In this document: positions 17,174-25,092 of the stretch, piece after piece | How the letters are laid out: the number at the start of each line of letters is the position of its first letter | Position numbering within the stretch: position 1 is the first letter of the stretch | Assembly: GCA_020636215.1 (NCBI GenBank) | Contig: JACJYG010000004.1 | Location: 1,302,001-1,366,000, forward strand | Reading direction: 5' to 3' | Length of the DNA: 64,000 nucleotides | Source of the DNA: Lewinellaceae bacterium | GTDB lineage: Bacteria; Bacteroidota; Bacteroidia; Chitinophagales; Saprospiraceae | Program-made: the position numbers and the translations under genes | The notes under the pieces: model-generated | What the model was told of the DNA's origin: nothing | Databases searched by the model: none | What the model saw: the letters and a program-made list of their open reading frames with translations, nothing else

Positions 17174-18832
17174 TCAAACACTCAAAAAATAGGGCTTCAA
17201 TTCCTCCTGGAAATACCGGAGCGCATGGCGTACCGGCAGTGGCATACCGCCGCCCAGCCCGCAGAGCGAACCTTTTTCCAGGGTGTCCAGCAGGTCCTGA
17301 AAAAGGACGGAGTCAATGACATATCCCTCGGTTTGTGCCTTATGCAAGAGCTCCTGTCCCCGCACCGAGCCCAACCGGCAGGGGAAGCACTTGCCACAGC
17401 TCTCATGGGCAGTAAACTCAAACAGATGCTCCAGGTAAGCGATCATAGGGTAACTTTCGGGAATGCCGATGATGGAGGCATGGCCCAAAAGGAAGCCCTG
17501 TTGGGCAAAGGATTCAAAATCTATGCTTAGTTCGGGAATCTTCGCCACCGGCGCCAGCCCACCCAGTGGCCCACCGATGTGCAGGGCTTTTACCGGCTCT
17601 CGGAAGCCGCCGCCCAGTTCGTCCACTACCATAGACAAAGGTGTTCCCATTTCCACTTCATAAACCCCCGGCCGGCGGAAGGCGCTGTCGAGCGACAATA
17701 GTTTGGTGCCGGCAGACTTTGGGGCGCCGATCACCGAAAAAGCACTGCTTCCATTTTGAAGGATATAATAGAGATTGGCCAGCGTTTCCACATTATTCAC
17801 CAGGGTAGGTTTACCAAACAAACCCTCCTGAGCCGGATAAGGCGGCCGCACCCGCACCTCCGGGCGTTGCCCTTCGATCGAGGACAACAGGGCCGTCTCT
17901 TCCCCACAGATATAGGCGCCCCGGGCTTTGATGAGCTTGAATCGGAAGGAAAAGCCTGAATGCAGGATATTTTCTCCGGCCATCCCATTATCCTCCAGCT
18001 CTTTTATGGCCTCTTCAATCCGATGGATGGATTCGGGATACTCCGCCCGGATATACAACACGCCCGTATTGGCGCCGATGGCATATCCGGCGAGCAACAT
18101 GCCAATCAGTACGGAATGGGGTTGCTGTTCCAACAGGTAGCGGTCAGAGAAAGAGCCGGGGTCTCCTTCGTCGGCATTACAAACGACGAATTTTTGATCG
18201 CCGGGCGCTTCGCGGCAGCTTTTCATTTTGAGGGCAATCGGGAAGCCTGCCCCGCCCCGTCCCCGCAGGCCCGAAGCTTCGATGGCCGCCAATGCCGTTT
18301 CGGGGCCCTTAGCCAGAATGTCTGTCAGGGTGTGCCGGCAGGTTTCCAGCGAGGGAAAGGGCAAGGTGAGTATCGCCCGGCCGCGGGCCTCGACCCGGTA
18401 GTGCCCGCTGCTTTTGGAATAAGTTTCTTTCAGAATGGCCGGCAAGCCGTCGGCAGCCGGGCCGGAATAATTCCGCCCCTGGTAATGAAAAGCGGTATTT
18501 TCGTGGCAGCGCCCCAGGCAACACATCTCTCCAATCTCTTCCTCCCGGAAATGTTCGCTCAGTTTGGCTTTCAGCCCAGGCTGTGTACCGGCCAGCCGGC
18601 AGGAGGATCCGTTGCACACATATACTTTTTTGTCCTTGTTTTCCGGCCGGGTGAAATCGTAGAAAGAAGCCGTACCGTACAGATTGGCCGGCCCCATTAG
18701 AAATTCCTCCGCCAGAGCTGCCAGGGCTTCCTTCGAAGGCGTACCTTCTTTTTCAGACAACGCCCCAATGCGTTCGAACAGGTTATTGGAAAGGCCTTTT
18801 CGGCCAGACAGGGCGGTGAGGTTTTTAGACAT
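17174..18832 (-). CDS. NuoE-NuoF fused diaphorase (beta) subunit of formate dehydrogenase
   Basis: A 552-residue fusion. Residues 1-130 are a NuoE/FdsG-like thioredoxin-fold domain with a [2Fe-2S] site (Cys73, Cys78, Cys104 or Cys105, Cys109). Residues from about 150 are NuoF/FdsB: NADH-binding GLRGRGGAGFP, FMN-binding CNADEGDPGSF, GAYICGEETALL, and the [4Fe-4S] site at Cys479, Cys482, Cys485 and Cys524. It reduces NAD with electrons from the catalytic subunit encoded just downstream. Complexes of this kind usually have separate gamma and beta chains; here they are one polypeptide, which makes a compact two-gene soluble enzyme. No accessory gene such as fdhD lies next to it. Confidence 0.92.
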   Translation of the reverse strand: MSKNLTALSGRKGLSNNLFERIGALSEKEGTPSKEALAALAEEFLMGPANLYGTASFYDFTRPENKDKKVYVCNGSSCRLAGTQPGLKAKLSEHFREEEIGEMCCLGRCHENTAFHYQGRNYSGPAADGLPAILKETYSKSSGHYRVEARGRAILTLPFPSLETCRHTLTDILAKGPETALAAIEASGLRGRGGAGFPIALKMKSCREAPGDQKFVVCNADEGDPGSFSDRYLLEQQPHSVLIGMLLAGYAIGANTGVLYIRAEYPESIHRIEEAIKELEDNGMAGENILHSGFSFRFKLIKARGAYICGEETALLSSIEGQRPEVRVRPPYPAQEGLFGKPTLVNNVETLANLYYILQNGSSAFSVIGAPKSAGTKLLSLDSAFRRPGVYEVEMGTPLSMVVDELGGGFREPVKALHIGGPLGGLAPVAKIPELSIDFESFAQQGFLLGHASIIGIPESYPMIAYLEHLFEFTAHESCGKCFPCRLGSVRGQELLHKAQTEGYVIDSVLFQDLLDTLEKGSLCGLGGGMPLPVRHALRYFQEELKPYFLSV

Positions 18833-19010
18833 CGTGCAAGCAGTTTGGTTAGGATCTTGAGGAATACTCGAAAATCAGTTGCCGGTTTCGTTTTAACACC
18901 GGAAAACCGACAAGTTAAGATCCTAACTTTTAGCCGCTTGTACACTGATTTTTGTCATCCCGGCATTGGAGCGACAGCAGGGCGCTTAAAATCAGAGCGG
19001 GGGGGCAGCC

Positions 19011-19156
19011 TAATGTCGTCAACTTTAGAATATCAAGCGTGGTTGTAAGGGGATGACTTCCCGCTCATCCCCTTACTTTTGGGGGCTTCCAATTTAGGAG
19101 GTGAACTCGAAGCCTCCTCCTAAAAAGCTCACCATTCCTTAAGTTGAGACGACATT
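19011..19156. mobile_element. MITE-like element, copy 1, with terminal inverted repeats and 10-bp flanking direct repeats
   Basis: A 146-bp non-coding unit. Its left end TAATGTCGTCAACTTTA and right end TTAAGTTGAGACGACATT are imperfect inverted repeats that differ by a 2-bp insertion. Inside are a perfect 10-bp hairpin (AAGGGGATGA / TCATCCCCTT, near 19047-19074) and an AGGAGG/CCTCCT hairpin. GGGGGCAGCC stands directly on both sides (19001-19010 and 19157-19166), as a target-site duplication would. A second, right-truncated copy is at 56178-56309. The rest of the 357-base gap between the formate dehydrogenase genes and the next gene holds no visible gene. Confidence 0.75.
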
Positions 19157-19189
19157 GGGGGCAGCCGCCCCCTGATTTTGCCGGGCTTT

Positions 19190-19678
19190 CTAAAGGTCCG
19201 TTGTCAAATCCCGCACCTGTATGATTATTGGGAAGGGCGGGTCGACGATTATTCCAAGGATTTCCAGGATAAACCCATTGGCCGGCAGAGGGAAGGAAAA
19301 GTTGTCGGCCCCGGGACCGCTGCCAAAAGCGGAATCCGGCAGAATGATGGCGCCTTTGCCTGTCTGGCCCGGCGACCATTGCCAACCACTGAGCAGTAAA
19401 GTATCATTCAAAATAATGCGCCCCCGCCCCTGGAAAACAGGCCCACTGGGGTCGGAGGAACGGAACACAATGGAGAGGAGCCCTCCCCCTTCTCCCGATC
19501 CGGATTGTACTTTTACAACCCGGAAATTTATCGGAAGCTGGAAGTATAGGCAACTGTCTATGGGGTAAGTCCGCTCATCGGAGTTCCCGGGGTTTATCCA
19601 ACGGGAAGGGATATCCTTTTGCGCCGAAAGGCCACAAGCGAAAAGCAGGGGTAAAACCAGATAATATAGCTTTTTCAT
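19190..19678 (-). CDS. Hypothetical secreted protein
   Basis: A 162-residue protein with a signal peptide (MKKLYYLVLPLLFACGLSAQ, likely cleavage after SAQ; the Cys at residue 15 is not in a good lipobox for lipidation). The mature part is beta-rich with hydrophobic strands (FILEILGIIVDPPFPIIIQV) and a glycine-rich middle. No family is recognised. It starts 30 bases after the sorting-domain protein on the same strand and is probably co-transcribed with it, so it may be a partner exported by the same cell. Confidence 0.65.
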   Translation of the reverse strand: MKKLYYLVLPLLFACGLSAQKDIPSRWINPGNSDERTYPIDSCLYFQLPINFRVVKVQSGSGEGGGLLSIVFRSSDPSGPVFQGRGRIILNDTLLLSGWQWSPGQTGKGAIILPDSAFGSGPGADNFSFPLPANGFILEILGIIVDPPFPIIIQVRDLTTDL

Positions 19679-19708
19679 GGGTCGATCACTTTTTGGGAAT
19701 AGTTCCGA

Positions 19709-21076
19709 TTAATTAGAGACGATGAGTAATTGGGCCTGCCGCATCTGAGCGCCCTGTGAAAGGTGTAACAGGTAGGTTCCGGAAGGCAAAGCCACGTCCA
19801 GGCTGAATCTTTGCGGAACGTTGGTTTCCCCTTGATACACCAGCCGACCCAGCAAGTCAAATAGCCTAATCTCCAAGGGCTGTCCCGGCAATATGGATTC
19901 ACAGAAGATAGGCATTCCTGGCTGATAGGGGTTGGGCGCTTTACAAATGAGATCCGCCTTTTCCAATTCTGTGGCAGAGACCATAGTGGACGACCAAAAA
20001 TGAACATAACGCTGGGTGTTGGAATTGTTGAGCCAGTCCTGAACGGTTTCGTCCCATACCTGATTCCGGACATCCACCTGGATCCGGCCATCCGGTGAAA
20101 AAAGGGCGCCGTAACGTTTTATTTTCTCCCAGTTTCCGGAAACAGAATCCCGTTGTTCTACAACAGTGCTGACTGAAAGGCCATTGATACTGCTGGATTC
20201 CCGCACCACACTATTCCATTGAGCGCCATCCCAGAGTTGGAACAACAGGTTGTCCATCCTGTTTTGATTCTGGCCGTTGACCTGATAAAGTTCCCGGCTC
20301 TGGTTTACCCAACTACCCGAACCCGATTCCCATTCCTGAAAAGTGGCGCCCAGCCAGAATCCGGCATTATTGTAGAAAAGTAAGCGGCGGGATACATTCT
20401 GCCAGTCCCCATTCTCCCATTGCTGCGTAGTGATCTGCATGGGGTTCATCGCATTGGGCTCATAGTCCCACATACGGCGGAACAGGCCTAACCAGTTATT
20501 ACTTCCATTGTTCCACACTTCCAATGTTTGGCTGGCCAGCTCACCCTGCGCATTGTAGGTGAATTGCTGGCGGCGCTTATTCTGCCAGTCCCCATTTTCC
20601 CATTGTTGATAGAGAATCTGTTCCTCCTCCCCGTTGGCGAGATAGCTATACGACCAGCGTTCCGTATTTTCCAGCGATGCGCCGGCCATGTCCGCAGTTT
20701 GCACCATCCGCTGTGCCAGACGGCCTTCATTGTCATAGAGAAAAAGCCGGAGCATTCTGTCCACCCACTGCTGGCTGCTTTCGTTCCAACCCTGAACGAG
20801 CAAACTGGAGAGATCATTCCCTTCATAGGCCATTTGGCGCCGGCGAAGATTTTCCCATATTCCGAATTCATTCAGGCGGGTAATGATGACTTCAGAGGGC
20901 TGGCCATTTTCGGTGTACGAGGGGATATAATAACGCGTGTTTGGCTCAAATTCAGTAGTAACCGGAACTCCCTGATCGTACCAAACTGAATCGCGGCGCC
21001 ATTCCGGCTGAGCCGACAGAGAAAGAAAACCCACCAACAGGGTCATTAAGGCTAATAAGTGTCGAGGAACTGCCAT
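19709..21076 (-). CDS. Tryptophan-rich repeat protein with type IX secretion (type A) sorting domain
   Basis: A 455-residue exported protein. A signal peptide (about residues 1-22, ending SLSAQ) is followed by five or six imperfect repeats of roughly 45-55 residues built on the pattern Y-N-x2-G, then Q-x-W-x-x-G-x-W-x-N-x-S/R-R (for example QQWENGDWQNKRR, QQWENGDWQNVSR). The last 80 residues are a Por-type sorting domain: IRLFDLLGRLVYQG and LPSGTYLLHLSQGAQ. Type IX substrates cross the outer membrane and are released or anchored on the surface. The repeats resemble those of Bacteroidota surface proteins whose binding partners are unknown. Confidence 0.8.
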   Translation of the reverse strand: MAVPRHLLALMTLLVGFLSLSAQPEWRRDSVWYDQGVPVTTEFEPNTRYYIPSYTENGQPSEVIITRLNEFGIWENLRRRQMAYEGNDLSSLLVQGWNESSQQWVDRMLRLFLYDNEGRLAQRMVQTADMAGASLENTERWSYSYLANGEEEQILYQQWENGDWQNKRRQQFTYNAQGELASQTLEVWNNGSNNWLGLFRRMWDYEPNAMNPMQITTQQWENGDWQNVSRRLLFYNNAGFWLGATFQEWESGSGSWVNQSRELYQVNGQNQNRMDNLLFQLWDGAQWNSVVRESSSINGLSVSTVVEQRDSVSGNWEKIKRYGALFSPDGRIQVDVRNQVWDETVQDWLNNSNTQRYVHFWSSTMVSATELEKADLICKAPNPYQPGMPIFCESILPGQPLEIRLFDLLGRLVYQGETNVPQRFSLDVALPSGTYLLHLSQGAQMRQAQLLIVSN

Positions 21077-21142
21077 ACCAATATTTTTGTGCTAATGTCC
21101 TCTTTTACCCGTTTATATCCTTCACCCAATCGGGTGATTTCT

Positions 21143-21270
21143 AGGGTAGACGGGAATAAGTTGCCCTCAAATTTATTTGAGAGGCTAGAGTCGTAAAATG
21201 CTGATTTTTAGTTGATTGAATTTAAATGTCGCAAATAAATTTGCGCGTTACGGGCATTCCCGTCCACCCT
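21143..21270. repeat. 128-bp element with imperfect terminal inverted repeats
   Basis: AGGGTAGACGGGAAT (21143-21157) is repeated in inverted form at 21256-21270 with one mismatch, and just inside both ends CAAATTTATTTG and its complement recur, so the two arms match over about 35 bases with a variable middle. No open frame fills it and no flanking duplication is obvious. Behind it come two copies of TTTGACGTGCA about 30 bases apart. It lies in the 238-base gap between the response-regulator gene and the sorting-domain gene and may be a MITE remnant or a cruciform-forming repeat. Confidence 0.5.
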
Positions 21271-21314
21271 GGTTTGACGTGCAACGTTCAGACGTGCTGA
21301 CGTTTGACGTGCAC

Positions 21315-21941
21315 CTACCCCCGCCCCATCAGTTCCTGAGCGTGGGCGATAGCGCCGGTCCGGGAGTTTACATCCAGTTTGAGGTAGAGGTTTTTGAGAT
21401 GGGTTTTGACTGTATTGACGGAGACGAACAGTTTTTCCGCCATTTGCTGGTTGGTATACCCTTCCCAAATGAGGCCCAGCAGGTCGAATTCCCGTTGAGT
21501 AAGCGGAGTAAGGAGATTCCGGTTGAGGTGGTCAAGTTGAAGCGCGGGCAGTCGGTTTTTCCGGCGCTGGGCAAAGTTATACAAGGCGATCTCCAGGCTC
21601 GCCAGCAGGCCCTTTTCGGTAAAAGGCTTAACGATATAACCCGCCGGTTCGCACACCTTGGCGGCTTCCAGCGTAGGGCGGTCAGCATAAGAGCTAAGAA
21701 AAATAAAAGGGATGTGATACTGTTCGTGGATATGAGCGGCCAGTTCAATGCCTTCCTGCCCCCCTTCCAGGTTGATATCTACAATGACGGCATCCGGTTG
21801 CAGGCTTTCCAGCATCGCTTTGGCGGTTTCCAGGTTGTAGGCCTTGCCACATACCGAATAGTCGATTTGATTGAGGCAGGAAGCGATCTCGGCTGCAATC
21901 AGGGGTTCGTCTTCAACAATAAGGATGCGAATAGCGCTCAT
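21315..21941 (-). CDS. LuxR/NarL-type response regulator
   Basis: A 208-residue two-domain regulator. The receiver domain (residues 1-120) has the acidic pair in ILIVEDEP, the phospho-acceptor Asp in AVIVDINLEGGQEG, a Ser/Thr switch in FIFLSSYAD, and the Lys in YIVKPF. The C-terminal LuxR-type helix-turn-helix is clear: LTQREFDLLGLIWEGYTNQQMAEKLFVSVNTVKTHLKNLY. Phosphorylation by the kinase encoded next door should promote DNA binding. ATG 21941 (MSAIRILIVEDE) is chosen because it overlaps the kinase stop by four bases and starts exactly at the domain edge; a longer frame upstream would run through kinase coding sequence. Confidence 0.92.
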   Translation of the reverse strand: MSAIRILIVEDEPLIAAEIASCLNQIDYSVCGKAYNLETAKAMLESLQPDAVIVDINLEGGQEGIELAAHIHEQYHIPFIFLSSYADRPTLEAAKVCEPAGYIVKPFTEKGLLASLEIALYNFAQRRKNRLPALQLDHLNRNLLTPLTQREFDLLGLIWEGYTNQQMAEKLFVSVNTVKTHLKNLYLKLDVNSRTGAIAHAQELMGRG

Positions 21942-24103
21942 ACCAGCTTGTAGTTTTGGATGCTCAGCAATACCGCCGTTCCGCTGCCGGTAGTGATGGA
22001 AAGCTGAGCTTTCATCTTTTCCGCCAACATCTCGATGAGTTGAAAACCGAAAGATTGGTGATTTCGCAGGGCCGGCTCCGGCATCCCGGCTCCATCGTCC
22101 TGAACGCGAACCTGCAACTGGCCGTTTTCCTCTTTCAGCATTACCTCGAGGCAACCGGTGCGGCCCTCCGGAAAAGCGTGCTTCAATGCGTTGGATATCA
22201 GTTCATTCAGGATGAGCCCCAGGGGGACGGCTGTATCTACATCCAACCGCAGGGAAGCAATTTGGGTAGACAATTCGATGCGGCCGGGCCGGATGTTATA
22301 GGAATGAAAAAGCGTTTCAATCAGCTTCGGCACATAATCAGCCGCGTAAATGCCCGTCAGGTTGTCTTCCTGATAGAGGTTTTGGTGGATGAGCGCCATT
22401 GATTGCACGCGGCTTCGCCCCTCCGCCAGAGCAGCCAGTGCGTTAGGGTCCTCGAGATGGGCCGATTGCAGTTTTAACAAGCCGGAGATGACTTGCAGGT
22501 TGTTCTTCACCCGATGATGGATCTCGCGCAACAAAAGCTCCTTTTCTTGCAATGCTTTGGAAATGGCAGCATTTTTTTCCGCCAGTTCCTGGTTTGCCCG
22601 CTGCTTGGTGCGGTAAGCATAAAGGGCCAGGAAACCACCGCCCAAGCCGGCTAACAGCAGGATGGCCAGAAAAAACAGGCGCCGGTGCGATTGCTCCAGG
22701 CGCAGGCCTTGCAACTCATTCTGTGCATGTAGCAGGTTGATCTGTTTTTCTTTGTCGGCCACCCGAAAACGTGTTTCCATCTCCTGAACGCGCTGTATTT
22801 GCTTTTCACTGTTGAGGCTGTCCCGCAGGGCGGCATAAGCCTCGTGGTATTCCAGCGATTGCCGGTAATCGCCGGCACTTTTGTGCGCTTGCGCCAGCAA
22901 GCGGTAGGCGGCCTCCAGTTTGGGGCGGAAGTGATTGGCCCGGGCAATTTCCAGGGCATCTTCAAGGCGGGTAATGGCCGGCCGGAGATGCCCCTGCCGG
23001 AGCAATAGCTGGCCAAAGGCCAGTTGCACATCCAATAGATTGTCCTGGCTTCCGGCCTCGGCCGCCAGCCCTTCTGCTTCCCGAAACTGGGCCTCGGCCT
23101 GTTCCAGCATGCCCTGGTCCAGGTAAATATGGCCTATTCGGAGCAGGTACTCTGCGACTCTCTGTCCGTTTTGGCTGGACCGGTAAATGCCGGCTATTTC
23201 CTGGTAATTGGCCAGGGCTTCCCTCCATTCGCCTTTTTGCAGGCGTAGTAGCGCCAGGTTGCTCAAGGCTTCCGCTGTATAGCTCCTCAACCCCAGCTGG
23301 CTCGCCTGATCATAGGACCGTTGGGCGTATTCGCCTGCCTTCTCCGGATCTTCCAGGTCGATGAATACATTGGACACGTTTTTCAACAGGATGGCCACCC
23401 CTGCGGAATCGCCAAGAGCCTCCTTTTTGCGGATACTTTGCAGGTAATAGTCGAGGGTCCGCTCATAATCCCCGAGGCGGTAGTAAAATAGGCCCAGGTA
23501 GTTGAGCGCCAGAGCCTGCCCATTGACATCTTCGATCTCGTTCTTGATGGCCAGGGCTTCGTTCAACAGTACCCGCGCCGTATCCAGCATGCCCAGTTGG
23601 AAATAGGTATGGCCCAACTGGACCAGCAAAGTAGAGTAGTGTTTCCGGTCTTTTTCCGCTTTGGCCATGGCGATGTTCTCGTCCAGCAACGGCAAGGCTT
23701 CTTTCAGGCGGCCAGTCAGAAAATAAGTAGTAGCCATTGCATCGGCTGCTTTCCGGTAGGCTTCCTTCAACCCCGCCTTCCGGGCCAGGCCGGCTGCCTG
23801 TTGATAACTTTCCAGCGCTGCCGGAATATTGCGCAGAGATAAGTGTGTATAGCCGATCCGCAGCAATGATTCAGCTATCCCCTCCTGATCCCTTTCGATT
23901 TCAAATGCTGCCTTTGCCTGTTCAAAAAGATTCAGCGCCTGCTCCCGGGCGCCTTCTTCCAGCAGGGCCTCCGCTTTCGCCATCAGGGCAGCCCCATCGC
24001 CAATGGCTGCCGGGGCAGCCTGGATGGCCGTTTGCAGGCAAAGGATCAGGGCGCTTACTTGAATAGCCAATTGGGGGAAGTGCATGAGCCAATTTTTTTC
24101 CAA
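21938..24103 (-). CDS. Periplasmic-TPR sensor histidine kinase (HisKA_2 type)
   Basis: A 721-residue membrane kinase. After an N-terminal signal/anchor (to about residue 30) come roughly nine tetratricopeptide repeats (residues 35-435), a coiled-coil-like linker, one transmembrane helix near residues 480-500 (LFFLAILLLAGLGGGFLAL), a second short coiled coil, and the kinase core. The phospho-acceptor motif REIHHRVKNNLQ (from His529) is of the HisKA_2 kind; the ATP-binding N box LNELISNALKHAF and G box DDGAGMP follow. The TPR part faces the periplasm and presumably senses a peptide or partner protein; the signal is unknown. The response-regulator gene overlaps its 3' end by four bases. Confidence 0.9.
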   Translation of the reverse strand: MEKNWLMHFPQLAIQVSALILCLQTAIQAAPAAIGDGAALMAKAEALLEEGAREQALNLFEQAKAAFEIERDQEGIAESLLRIGYTHLSLRNIPAALESYQQAAGLARKAGLKEAYRKAADAMATTYFLTGRLKEALPLLDENIAMAKAEKDRKHYSTLLVQLGHTYFQLGMLDTARVLLNEALAIKNEIEDVNGQALALNYLGLFYYRLGDYERTLDYYLQSIRKKEALGDSAGVAILLKNVSNVFIDLEDPEKAGEYAQRSYDQASQLGLRSYTAEALSNLALLRLQKGEWREALANYQEIAGIYRSSQNGQRVAEYLLRIGHIYLDQGMLEQAEAQFREAEGLAAEAGSQDNLLDVQLAFGQLLLRQGHLRPAITRLEDALEIARANHFRPKLEAAYRLLAQAHKSAGDYRQSLEYHEAYAALRDSLNSEKQIQRVQEMETRFRVADKEKQINLLHAQNELQGLRLEQSHRRLFFLAILLLAGLGGGFLALYAYRTKQRANQELAEKNAAISKALQEKELLLREIHHRVKNNLQVISGLLKLQSAHLEDPNALAALAEGRSRVQSMALIHQNLYQEDNLTGIYAADYVPKLIETLFHSYNIRPGRIELSTQIASLRLDVDTAVPLGLILNELISNALKHAFPEGRTGCLEVMLKEENGQLQVRVQDDGAGMPEPALRNHQSFGFQLIEMLAEKMKAQLSITTGSGTAVLLSIQNYKLV

Positions 24104-24220
24104 TTTACATTAAATTTTTTTTGCCGGGAATCGAGTGAAAGAGGCCTTCTATGCAGAATTACATCCAACTTATCGCCTCTGCTAAGGGTTATAACTATTG
24201 CTCTATCTCAAAACACACTT

Positions 24221-25084
24221 ATGAAAACAATCCACAGCCTAAGCCTCCTGTTCCTGCTCCCTTTCACCTCCTTCGCACAACCCATCTTTACGGATAGTTT
24301 TGCCGTGGCCAGCCTCCGGGAAGATTTTAAGAGGCCCAATAAATTCAGCCAGGAACTTCAGCTGAGATGGGTGGAAGTAAGCAACGATTCGGACTTCGAC
24401 TTGCTAAGCGGCATTGAGGAAGAAAAGCTGGCGGCCGCCGTAAAAGGCAAACGGGTGCTGATCCTGATCCATGGGATGGGGACGCCATTTCCCAGAGCGA
24501 AGAACTATTACCGGCAGGTAATACATTGGGCGGATGATGCCGGCGCCCAACCTTATGATATGGTCATTGGGTTGCTTTGGCCCGGTTATCAGTTGAAACC
24601 ATCCTGGCTGCACAACGGCTTGGTCTTTTTCAAAGCCAACCCTCATGCCCGAAAATCGGGAAAAAAACTTTCCGGCTTGCTGGCGGTACTAGCTCATGAA
24701 GCCCAATCGGTAGACTTATTAACCCACAGCATGGGGTCGAAGGTGGCCTTGTTCGCCCTCAAACACCAAGATATAAAGATTGGAAACCTGTTCCTGATGG
24801 CGCCATCTATTGGCGCAAAAGCCCTCCGGGAAAACCGTAAATATGGGTTTGCCGGCGGAAGTGTCCGGGACAAAATAATTGCTTTTTTTTCCACCAATGA
24901 CCCAGCTTTCCGCTCCGTAGGGAAGAAAAAGATGGGACACCGGGGTATAGAAAACAACAATCCACTTACCGAAAACAAGTTCCTGAATATGGATTGCTCC
25001 GCAGCCATTCGTACGCACTCGGCCTATTGGTCTTCTCAAGCCGTGTTTGGCTTTCTGACGGATTATCTGGCGGAACAGCGGTGA
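24221..25084 (+). CDS. Secreted alpha/beta-hydrolase (DUF900-like)
   Basis: A 287-residue protein with a Sec signal peptide (MKTIHSLSLLFLLPFTSFAQ, cleavage after FAQ). The alpha/beta-hydrolase core is visible: VLILIHGMGTPF (oxyanion-hole HGMG at residues 84-87), then the nucleophile elbow LLTHSMGSKVA with Ser170, an acidic residue probably in FFSTNDPAFRS, and the final His in CSAAIRTHSAYW. It resembles the DUF900/lipase-like group with a periplasmic or outer-surface site. The substrate is not evident. ATG 24221 is used because it begins the signal peptide; longer upstream frames lack one. The gene ends eight bases from the convergent aspS stop. Confidence 0.75.
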   Translation: MKTIHSLSLLFLLPFTSFAQPIFTDSFAVASLREDFKRPNKFSQELQLRWVEVSNDSDFDLLSGIEEEKLAAAVKGKRVLILIHGMGTPFPRAKNYYRQVIHWADDAGAQPYDMVIGLLWPGYQLKPSWLHNGLVFFKANPHARKSGKKLSGLLAVLAHEAQSVDLLTHSMGSKVALFALKHQDIKIGNLFLMAPSIGAKALRENRKYGFAGGSVRDKIIAFFSTNDPAFRSVGKKKMGHRGIENNNPLTENKFLNMDCSAAIRTHSAYWSSQAVFGFLTDYLAEQR

Positions 25085-25092
25085 TAAGTTTT

